DNA from: Dallia pectoralis
Taxonomy: Eukaryota; Chordata; Actinopteri; Esociformes; Umbridae
Assembly (NCBI GenBank): GCA_029465975.1
Contig: CM055761.1
Span: 9,102,529-9,166,528, forward strand
Reading direction: 5' to 3'
Length of the DNA stretch: 64,000 nt
Position 1 is the first letter of the stretch. Each line of letters starts with the position of its first letter. The translations under genes were made by a program, and so were the position numbers. Below, one piece after another: positions 1 to 10,300 of this stretch. Under the pieces are notes generated by a model. The model worked only from the letters and a program-made list of their open reading frames with translations, searched no databases and was not told the origin of the DNA.

Positions 1-362
1 TCGTGAGCCTAGTCGTGGCGGCGGCCATCGTGAGCGTCGTCGTGGCGGCGGCCATCGTGAGCGTCGTCGTGGCGGCGGCCATCGTGAGCGTCGTCGTGGC
101 GGAGGCCATCGTGAGCGTCGTCGTGGCGGCGGCCATCGTGAGCGTAGTCGTGGCGGCGGCCATCGTGAGCGTCGTCGTGGCGGCGGCCATCGTGAGCGTC
201 GTCGTGGCGGCGGCCATCGTGAGCGCGTCGTGGCGGCGGCCATCGTGAGCGTCGTCGTGGCGGCGGCCATCGTGAGCGTCGTCGTGGCGGCGGCCATCGT
301 GAGCGTCGTCGTGGCGGCGGCCATCGTGGGCGTAGTCGTGGCGGCGGCCATCGTGGGCGTCG
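1..362 (-). repeat. 27-bp GC-rich coding minisatellite
   Basis: About 13 units of 27 bp. On the minus strand one frame of each unit reads MAAAT plus four residues, matching the MAAAT-type units of the other copy at 28980-29150. The length is a multiple of three, so the frame is kept. Confidence 0.8.
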
Positions 363-382
363 TCGTGGCACGGCCTTCGTGC

Positions 383-623
383 CACGATGCGGCAGCCATT
401 GTGGGCGGCGATGCGGCAGCCATTGTGGGCGGCGATGCGGCAGCCATTGTGGGCGGCGATGCGGCAGCCATTGTGGGCGGCGATGCGGCAGCCATTGTGG
501 GCGGCGATGCGGCAGCCATTGTGGGCGGTGATGCGGCAGCCATTGTGGGCGGTGATGCGGCAGCCATTGTGGGCGGCGATGCGGCAGCCATTGTGGGCGG
601 CGATGCGGCAGCCATCTTGAGCG
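383..623 (-). repeat. 24-bp GC-rich coding minisatellite
   Basis: About ten units of 24 bp, minus-strand sense ATGGCTGCCGCATCGCCGCC plus four bases, encoding an eight-residue MAAASPPT-like unit. It directly continues the 27-bp array and belongs to the same element. Less regular units continue to about 800. Confidence 0.8.
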
Positions 624-1337
624 CTGGCGGGACGACGGCAACCATCTTGAGCGCTGGCGTGGCGGCAACAGCCATCTTGAGCGCTGGCGGGACGGCGGGA
701 GCCATCGTGGACGCTGGCGTGACGGTGGCAGCCATCTTGGGCGCTGGCGGGACGACGGCAGCCATCTTGGGCGCAGGCGTGGTGGCGACCATCTCGGGCG
801 CAGGCTCCTGGAAGTCCAGCCATGTCCTCCACCACGTCCTAATAACAGCCGTGGGCTGTTCATCCAACCCCTCCGGGGGTTTTTCTGTCCCTGACGTCGG
901 TGGCAGAAAAGGGTCTTCCCACGGCGGGGGTAGTGGCTGTAGCTCCAGGGGTTTTCCTCCCCCTGTCTGCAGCCCCGGAGCAGTGGGTGACCGTTCCTGC
1001 AGCACCAGGACCGTGGGTGTTCTCTCCGCGGTCCTCCCGGAACACCTCCTTAGCTCCCCCCCAAAAACCTTCTTGGGACGCTGTCGGGGTGCCCTCTTGC
1101 CTTCCTCCGGGAAGGACCGCGGACCCGATGTAATCAGCCCTGATAGCTGCATAGGTGGCTCATACCCGAAGTAAGCACGGAGGCGCCTATACTCCTCTTC
1201 GGGCGTCTCCGGCTTAAGCCAGTCCCACTGCTCCGTGGTGCGACGGTGAGCTTCATCCTTCGGGGCGCTATAGCTTGCCCCCCCGAGGAATCCACTCACC
1301 ATCAGGCTCCGCTGGCTATCTTGTTGGCTTCGCATTC

Positions 1338-1701
1338 TGTCACGGTTGTAGGGTGTAGTGCAGGAGGAAGCCATTTGCCGAGCCGAATAATCCGTTCAGA
1401 CAGGTTTATTAAATACAACAACGTCAAACAAACCGAGACCGGCAAAAAAGTGCTAACTGGGCTAATGAAATAAAAGTGCGCATATAGCGTCTTATAATAA
1501 TATATCCCAAAACCACAATAGCAACATCGATACAACCACTCACCTCTAATATAATTACGTGACATGTAACAAACAATGATAAGCACCGAGGTGACTTCCT
1601 AGAAAACCTTTATAGCCCGTACTAATGACAACATTACACCCAGCTGTGAACTAGAAACCAGGAAGTGGAACACCCGAAACCAGACGGTGCAGTACCCAAC
1701 A
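1338..1701 (-). mobile_element. LTR-like terminus of copy A
   Basis: On the minus strand the segment begins near TGTTGGGTACTG and ends CCGTGACA, with a TATA-like GGGCTATAAAGG, a splice-donor-like GAGGTGAGTGG and a polyadenylation-type signal AATAAA near its end. The same ordered landmarks occur at 27719-28165 and 29685-29991. The outer boundary is uncertain by a few bases. Confidence 0.5.
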
Positions 1702-1889
1702 AACACCACACGTTACAATAACGAACGAAACATTTTTTATGGAAATGGAATGGCATGTTTCTGAACAATGCAAATTATACAGCGTTGCTGACAATAAGAG
1801 AAACACAGATTAGCTAAATGTTTAATCCTGTTCATGTGACACTGCTTGGTTGGTTAGCTTAATCATACCCTTTTAACAAATACTTACAT

Positions 1890-2285
1890 TTTCTTTTGAC
1901 CAAAGGATGTATCTGAGAATTTTTTTACTGATATAAAGTGTAGTATAATATTTACCAAAGGTTGTATCTGAATGTATTTTACTGTTATACAGTGTAGTAA
2001 TATATTTGCCAGAGGTTGTATCTGAGTGTATTTCACTGTTATAACGTGTAGTCATATATTTACCAAAGGTTATATCTGAGTGTATTTCACTGTTATATAG
2101 TTTAGTAATATATTTACCAAAGGTTGTATCTGAGTGTCTTTCACTGATATTAAGTGTAGTAATATATTTACCAAAGGTTGTATCTGAGTGTCTTTCACTG
2201 AGATTAAGTGTAGTAATATATTTACCAAAGGTTGTATCTGAATGTTTTTCACTGTTATAAAGTGTAGTAATACATTTTGGCCAGA
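1890..2285. repeat. 54-bp minisatellite
   Basis: Seven imperfect units; the landmark TTTACCAAAGGTTGTATCTG recurs at 1951, 2005, 2059, 2113, 2167 and 2221. Long minus-strand open frames here are a by-product of a repeat length divisible by three. Confidence 0.85.
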
Positions 2286-2289
2286 TTGT

Positions 2290-3690
2290 GTCAGTATAAG
2301 GCACCAGGATTAACGACCAATGTGACATAGAAATGTTTTAGTTCTCCAATATGTTAATAATAAATTTTTGGATGTCCACATGTAAGTCAATGCTTTGTTT
2401 GTTTGGAGTTAAAATTGAAATGATTTGTAGCAACTCAAAGCATGTCTACATTCCCCATTTAAAACAATGGTCCACCCCCTGTATCTTCAAAATGGTCACA
2501 CTGTGTGTATATTTGGAGAAGATTGCTGGGCTGCTGTATTTGATATCAACCGTCTAACTCGCTAATAATGCTGCTCAAAGACGAATGTAAGGCTGGAAAA
2601 AGAGTTGACACAGATAGCTATTGTAATTAATGTAATTGACATGGTTGCTGTAAATTGCAGGTTTTTAACAGAGAGCATGTGATCAGACAGATATTGAAAC
2701 ATCCAGCTGTATACCGCATTTGGAGAAGATTCAGGACCCTTCAGTTTCCAGATTCAAAATACAGCCAAATTATAAAATGGATTCAGTTATTTTTTTCCAC
2801 AGTCATAGGTAAATACAAATATTTTACATTTAAAATGTTCAATGAATTTGTCTAAACTTTTTTACAATATTTGTTACCCACAATTATGGCACGAATTGCA
2901 TCTGAATTTGAACATGTTTAACTCAGTTTTCGAAAACAGTCTGAAAAGTAAAAAAGTGAATGGGTCTTTATACTGAATGCACTGTACTTACATAGGTTAA
3001 GTCAATTCATTTTAATTCATTTTTGTGATTTTTTACATTATTAACAAAGCTTAATCCATTTGAAGTGAAAAAATAAACATAACTACAAAATACATTATTT
3101 CAGAGAAAATGTTGATTGCTAAGGTCAGTATAGTGTAATAGCTCTGTCTCACACACTTGGACAAGGTGGATGTTCAGATATATTGCTTATACCCGTAAGA
3201 GCACTTTAGTAAGTATCAAGTACACAGTTTAGACACATGTAGTGTGTGTGGTGGGTACTATAAAAGTTGAGGGTACAACAAAAAAACTGGATGAATCTTA
3301 AAAATTAAAACTGAAAAAAAAATGTATTTAAGGCAGCATGAACATATGTATATAGAAATATGACAAATGCACTAAAAAAATTACCATAACATCTTAGCTT
3401 CTAGCATCTGCAAGACAATGATTCAATAATTTACAATACAATTTTATGAAAATTAAAACAGCAATGCAAACCAAAAAAAATCATAAAAAAGACCTTTATG
3501 CTTTAGCAAAATGAAAAAACAAAACATTGAACATAGGAAAATCAGTGTATATAATACAGGCTTTCATTCAGTGTGTTTTAATACAGCGCTTTGAAAGGTA
3601 ACCAAATGAACATGCTGTCGTGGGATGAGATGAAGCCACATGACACTAGTGAGACACATCCGTGTAGATCTTATGTTCACTTGCTAACAC
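2290..3690. other. AT-rich intergenic sequence, no gene seen
   Basis: AT-rich DNA with short open frames that match nothing I recognise. It is downstream of the tm4sf18 stop codon at 4157 and may hold part of that gene's 3' untranslated region, but no polyadenylation signal could be assigned. Confidence 0.5.
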
Positions 3691-4015
3691 ACACAGGATG
3701 TGTATGTGTCATATCATTTAGAAGAATAGTGACCCCTGATGGTTAACATGTGTCATATCATATAGAAGAATAGTGACCCCTGGTGGTTAATATGTGTCAT
3801 ATCATATAGAAGCATAGTGACCTCTGGTGGTTAACATGTGTATGTGTCATATCATATAGAAGCAAAGTGACCCCTGGTGGTTAACATGTGTCATATCATA
3901 TAGAAGCATAGTGACCCCCTGGTGGTAAACATGTGTATGTGTCATATCATATAGAAGCATATTGACCCCCTGGTGGTTAACACACACATGATGTGTATGT
4001 GTCATATCATATAAA
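3690..4015. repeat. Minisatellite of 43- to 53-bp units
   Basis: About seven units built around GTGTCATATCATATAGAAGC and GTGACCCCTGGTGGTTAAC; some units carry an extra ten bases (GTGTATGTGT), so the period alternates. It lies just 3' of the tm4sf18 coding region. Confidence 0.8.
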
Positions 4016-4156
4016 AGCAAGTATATCTAAAATGATACATACATCAGCTATACTGTGTGTCAGTATTTACCACATGTTGTATCTGTGTGTCTCTGTATCT
4101 ACTTGCATTTCTATGATCTATGTGTTTCTGTGTAAGTTTGTCATCTACGTGTGTTT

Positions 4157-4355
4157 TCAGGCATTCAGGGTGTAGTCCTGCTTGTAGCAGCAGGGTCTGC
4201 AGACAGCTGTCACCAGCCCGTTGATGACCTGTAGGACACAGATGATGAACTCCAGGACACTGAGACCCAGTAGGATGGAGAGAAGAGTCACATTCCACTC
4301 TACAATGTTAGCAGGCTGCAGGCAGGTTGACCACGACTGCTTGTCAAACAGATAG
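4157..4355 (-). CDS. tm4sf18: tm4sf18 exon 4, last coding exon
   Basis: Acceptor TTCACAG, then YLFDKQSWSTCLQPANIVEW, TM4, and a short cysteine-containing tail CRPCCYKQDYTLNA before TGA at 4159-4157. Length 199 bp completes the split codon left by exon 3. The acceptor side is tandemly duplicated (see 4331-4552). Confidence 0.85.
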
Positions 4356-7300
4356 CTGTGAACAAAAACCGAGTGGGACAGTTAGGTTGCATATTGCCTA
4401 TTTATTACACGCTATATAAATGTTAATAAATATCAGGATGACCACGACTGCTTGTCAAACATATAGCTGTGAACGAATACAGAGTGGGACAGTTAGGTTG
4501 CATATTATCTATTTATTACATATAAATGTTAATAAATATTAGGATATTGTGAATCACTTGACAGAGCTTCATTTCACGACACACACAAACACCATCATTG
4601 CTTTTTAGGACTTCATGTTATTCTAATACCTTGTTTTCCTCACCTTTACTTAGTTGGCCATACATGCAATGAGCGGTGGCGACCCTAAATCTAAGCATAA
4701 CCTTAACTCCAATAACATACCACTTATTTCTAACCCTTATGTCTAAATTTACTGTAGCCCAATTTCAGCCTTGAAACCTTAACTGAACCTGAAGTCATTT
4801 GAAGCGTATTGTATAAGTGAGGACCTGCTAAAAGAAGAAGGAACGTCTCTGGTTACGTATGTAACCTTTGTTCCCTGAAGGGAACAAGATGCTGCGTGAA
4901 AAAAAGCTGTGAGAACGCTCTGCGTGAGTGCGTCGTGAAGTACGTGTGTAATCAGCCCAATGGCGAGACGGAACGTCACAGACGGGTGACGTCGCAATCA
5001 GGAAACCATAAAGCACCCCTAAACACAAGCCTATTCAGCTTCTGACAAGCTGAAGCAAGCGCCTCGGGCATGCCGGGACACGCAGCGTCTCGTTCCCTTC
5101 AGGGAACTAAGGTTACATACGTAACCAGAGACGTTCCTTAACAGGGAACTTCGAGCTGTGTGAAAACGCTGTGGAAACGCCAATACCCTTCACCCCTAGC
5201 GGGGCTGGATGAGTTAGTGAGAACCACAGTGGACAGTGTGATTTCTCTCTGGACGCAAATAGGTCTACCTCGGCACGACCAAAATGTTTCCAAAAGAGCA
5301 CCACCACCTCGGGATGGAGTCTCCAATCCCTGGGCCTCGGCCCCTGCCTCGACAGGATGTCTGCCCCCTGATTTAGGTACCCTGGGATATAAATCGCTCT
5401 CAAAGAACGGAGCTTCCCTTGGGACCACAGAAGGATCTGGTGAGCCTGCTTGTATAGCGGGCGTGAGCGCAGACCGCCCTGATGATTGTTGTAGGAAACC
5501 ACCGATGTGTTGTCTGACCAGACAAGAACATCATGGCCCATCAGGTCTGGGAGGAAGTGTTTCAGGGCCTGAAACACTGCCAACATTTCTAAACAATTTA
5601 TGTGCCAAGAAAGATGCTGGTCTTGCCACATCCCCGAGCTGGGCGACCACTCATGATCGCCCCTCAGCCTATGAGGGAGGCATCCGTCGTCAGCATCACA
5701 CGACGACAAGGCGCTCCCAGCACGGGCCCTTGGGATAAGAACCAAGGCTCTTTCCACATCGCCAGGGCGCGCAGACAACGTCTTGTGACCCTGATCAAGC
5801 GGAGCTGGTTTCACCTCAGGGAGAACCCCTTGGCTCTGAGCCACCACTGCAACGGTCTCATGTACAACAGGCCGCAAGGTATCACGTTGGACACTGCTGC
5901 AATCAGACCTAACAGTCTCTGAAACTGTTTCACAGTGAGTGACTGACCTAGCTTGGCCTGTTTGACAGCTGTGAGGATCGCAGCCACACGAGCAGGGGAC
6001 AAACGTGCCCGCGTCGTGGTCGAATCCCAGATTACGCCCAGAAAAGTGGTCCTCTGCAACGGGGATAGCACACTTTTCCCGGCATTGAGTCTCAACCCCA
6101 GTTGTTTGATGTGGGCGAGTACAACATCTCGATGTCGAGCCACCTGAAGCTCCGAAGGAGCTATAACCAACCAATCGTGGATATAATTCAAAATGCGGAT
6201 GCCCTGGAGTCGCAACGGTGCCAGAGCAGCATCCACACATTTTGTAAACGTTTGGGGGGAGAGAGCCAAAAAACCCGATATTGGTACGCTTCGCCTCCGA
6301 AAGTGAACTTCAGGAACTTCCTGTGTTGTGGAAGGATAGACACATGGAAGTAAGCGTCTTTTAGATCTATCGTGATAACCAGTCCTCGGATCTGATTTGT
6401 GATACGATCTGTTAGAGAGTGAGCATCTTGAAGCTGAGCTTCGCCACTGCACAATTCAACAGGCGAAGATCTAGAATGGGACGTAACCACCTATCCTTCT
6501 TTGGAACTACGAAATACCGGCTGTAATAGCCCGATTCCCTGCTGGGCGGAAGAACCCGTTCTATAGCCCCCTTTCGCAGAGTCTGCACGTTCCATTAAAA
6601 GAGCCTACTCGAGGCCCACCACTGTCGGCAGGACCCCTCCGAACCGAGGCGGACCAGCCCTGAATTGGATGGCATAACCTTTCTCGATTGTCTGCAGGAC
6701 CCATTGAGATATATTTGGGAGGGTTTCCCACTTTGCCAAAAACTCTATTAAGGGTACCAGCCGCTCGAGGCTGGCCTCTGGAATACTTGGAAATACAGAC
6801 ACAGTGCCCTGTAATGGCACACCGGCAGGGGAACACTGGTCTGACAGTTTCGGACCCCTCCTTAGAGGGGGCGAGCGCCCCTTAGGACAGGCCGGTAGCA
6901 TGGGCCCCTAAGGGCACCAAGAGAAAAAGGGCACCGTATACTGAGGTGAACTCCTGCCTCGCCTGGTGGGGACCACCCTCCGCACCCCGACGGCACTGGC
7001 GTCAGGGTCTCTTAGATGAAGCCTTCCTGGCGGTAACGACTGTCCTCGGGTCAGCCCTACCACTAGAAGACTTTGCCTGAGAGCGTTGCGTCTCGATCCA
7101 GTCTCCCCGGTGAGGAGGAGCATGAGATGCGACACTCTGCTTCTGCTGTGCCCGATGTGCCGTGCTAGTCGACAGCAGGGGCTGCCCCTGTCCGGCAGCC
7201 CCAGAGACGTGACCTCGACGGGGAAGGAACTTATGGAACTTTTCTCTCTTTTCCTCGTGGAACCTCTCAATGACTAGGTCTATTGCGTTCCCAAAGGGGC

Positions 7301-10300
7301 CTGAAGAAGACATCAGCGCATCCAGGAGAAAGGATTTCTCTTTCTCATGTTAGAGAGACTCAGCTACAGATGTCTCTCCGTAGCCGCCAGGGCTGCCATA
7401 GAATGGCCCACTGATTTGGCCGTCTCCTTAGTGGCACAAAGAGACAAATCCCCTGCCTGACGAAGCTCTCTAACGACGTCAGGATTTAACTCGTCCCCCT
7501 CAGCCACGTCTCTTAGCAGCTCTGCCTGATATGCCTACACTATCGCAATGGTATGCAGGCATGAAGCCGCTTGCCCCGCCGCCGAAAACGCTTTGCACAC
7601 CAGTGCCACAGTATTTCTCAAGGGCCTGGTGGGCAATGCCGGTGTCACAGGAGATAGATGGCTCGCCAGAATCTCCTCCGCTTTAGGCATCGTCCCGTAA
7701 CGTACATTTTAGCATCGGCAATGTTCGAATTCAAGTTGAAGCAAACTCCTGCCTGTCATCCGGCCACTCAATATTGAGCTTTTCAACAGCTCGGGCGAGC
7801 ACCTCCAATAGCTCCTTGCCCGCGGGCGACTGAAATGATGCAACCCCAGTCTCCGCGTCAATGTTCTCAACATCCCGCTCCTCAGAACCGGATAGTTGAG
7901 GTAATGGTGCCTCATCTTGGGTGGAAGGACCCGCAGCGCTTGGTTCCCAATCCCGGACTGAGGCATTGGAACTAGTAGGAAAAAGCCCCCTCTGTTAGAT
8001 CCATCTGCAATCCCCACGAAGACAACTGCCGCTCTGCCTCAACAGAAGCAGGACCTGAGCCGCGGAGAGCGCGAACTGAACCGCTCTCTTTAAAGAGCGA
8101 CCGGCGAGAGCGCAGAGTGTCCGCAATGGTAGACGCTCACAAAGCGTACAGCTAGCCCCCACGAGAGCTAACGGGGCATGTAGCACTCCCAAACAAACAA
8201 CGCTTAGTTGATGTGTATCCCCACCGGGTGCCGGGAAAAACACACTTCCTATAACGCTGCTTACTGGCTTTCATAATTACGTTAATACCTGCCTAGCAAA
8301 ACTAACGACCGAAGCCGCAAGGACTATCACACAACGCACTTGCTGAATCTACAAAAGTTGAATGTGCTTGTGTTTAGGGGTGCTTTATGATTTCCTGGTT
8401 GCGACGTCACCCATCTGTACTTCATGACACACTCACGCAGAGCGTTCCCACAGCGTTTTCACGCAGCTCGAAGTTCCCTGATAGGGAACCATCATAGATT
8501 ATTTCCTTATTTCATAGATTAATAGATCTGTATCTCTATGAGGTAAGGGGTGAAACTCACCTTCCTCTCTTCTCGGCAAAAGGATAATTCCATCCCATAT
8601 CTGTAAAGCATTGAGGTCCTTCCAACATGGCCATGGCTGAGATGATGAAACAGAATCCCGAACCGGCCAGTCCAACTAGAGCTGCCATTACGGACCCACA
8701 CATCTAGAATACACACACTGTACATTACTACACACACATCTAGAATACACACACTGTACATTACTACACACACATCTAGAATACACACACTGTACATTAC
8801 TACACACACATCTAGAATACACACACTGTACATTACTACACACACATCTAGAACAAACACACTGTACATTACTACACACACATCTAGAATAAACACACTG
8901 TACATTACTACCCATACAACTAGAACAAACACACTGTACATTACTACACACACATCTAGAATACACACACTGTACATTACTACACACACATCTAGAACAA
9001 ACACACTGTACATTACTACACACACATCTAGAATAAACACACTGTACATTACTACCCATACAACTAGAACAAACACACTGTACATTACTACACACACATC
9101 TAGAATACACACACTGTACATTACTACACACACATCTAGAACAAACACACTGTACATTACTACACACACATCTAGAATACACACACTGTACATTACTACA
9201 CACACATCTAGAATACACACACTGTACATTACTACACACATCTTGAATACACACAATGTACATTATTACACACACATCTAGAATACACACAATGTACATT
9301 ACTAACCACACATCTAGAATACACACAATGTACATTACTACCTACATATCTAGAATACACACACTGTACATTACTACCTACATATCTAGAATACACACAC
9401 TGTACATTACTACCTACATATCTAGAATACACACACTGTACATTACTACCACCACCACACACCTGCCTACTGTGACACCTGCTACCACCACCACACACAA
9501 GTATATGTGACTCCTGCTACCACCACCACATACCAGCCTACTGGGACACCTGCTACCACCACCACACACCTGCCTACTGTGACACCTGCTACCACCACCA
9601 CACACCAGCCTACTGTGTCACCTGCTACCACCACCACACACCAGCCTACTGGGTCACCTGCTACCACCACCAGCCTACTGTGTCACCTGCTACCACCACC
9701 ACACACCAGCCTACTGTGTCACCTGCTACCACCACCCAACACCAGCCTACTGTGACAGCTGCTACCACCACCACACACCAGCCTACTGTGTCACTTGCTA
9801 CCACCACCAAACACCAGCTACTGTGTCACCTGCTACCACCACCACACACCAGCCTACTGTGACACCTGCTACCACCACCACACACCAGCCTACTGTGTCA
9901 TCTTCCTTCACTTTACCCTGGTGACATCACTTCTCTGGGTAAATGGCACACACGTACACAGCTGTGATAAATGTGATAAAAAAGAAAATGGGACTCATCG
10001 GACAAGTCATCATTCGTCCACTGCTCCAAGGTCCAGTTATGAGCCCCTTCATGGGCACACTATGCAGCAGCTAGTCAGGGGCACAACAGCCATCACACAC
10101 AGCAGGGTGTCTAGTGAAACATACCTCCCATAACCATCAAACACAGCAGGGTGTCTAGTGAAACGTACCTCCCACAGCATCACACACAGCAGGGTGTCTA
10201 GTAAAACATACCTCCCACAGCATCACACACAGCAGGGTGCCTACTGAAACATACCTCCCATAGCATCACACACAGCAGGATTTTATCTCTCACACAGACA

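Larger units (their letters stand above)
1..1701 (-). mobile_element. Non-autonomous LTR-type element, copy A (cut by window start)
   Basis: Read on the minus strand, this has the same order of parts as the plus-strand element at 27719-29991: an LTR-like region (about 1701-1338) with AATAAA-type signal and a GAGGTGAGTG donor-like motif, then a gag-like leader (about 1320-860) and then a GC-rich coding minisatellite that runs off the window. Shared protein stretches between the two copies include SGFLGGASYSAP just inside the LTR and VIR-WWR-WLDFQ just before the repeats. No protease, reverse transcriptase or integrase is visible, so the element is probably mobilised in trans. The 3' LTR, if present, is outside the window. 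Confidence 0.6.
4841..8491 (-). mobile_element. DIRS-type tyrosine-recombinase retrotransposon, defective copy
   Basis: A 3.65-kb element read on the minus strand. Its ends are inverted repeats (8491-8356 and 4841-5035), and an internal complementary region (5087-5180) pairs with both outer ends, which is the diagnostic DIRS layout. Decayed gag-like frames (8017-6605) precede a reverse transcriptase and RNase H reading frame (6490-5190). Full DIRS elements are about 6 kb and carry a tyrosine recombinase; here RNase H runs straight into the complementary region, so the recombinase is deleted. The RT catalytic motif reads YIHDW instead of YIDDW. The copy sits in intron 3 of tm4sf18, in the gene's own orientation. 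Confidence 0.85.

Noticed and set aside
5160..6353. Plus-strand open frames in the DIRS region
   Set aside because: They are antisense shadows of the minus-strand RT/RNase H sequence.
8701..9900. Regularly spaced repeats considered as a CRISPR-like array
   Set aside because: Units are directly adjacent with no unique spacers, and the DNA is a vertebrate intron.
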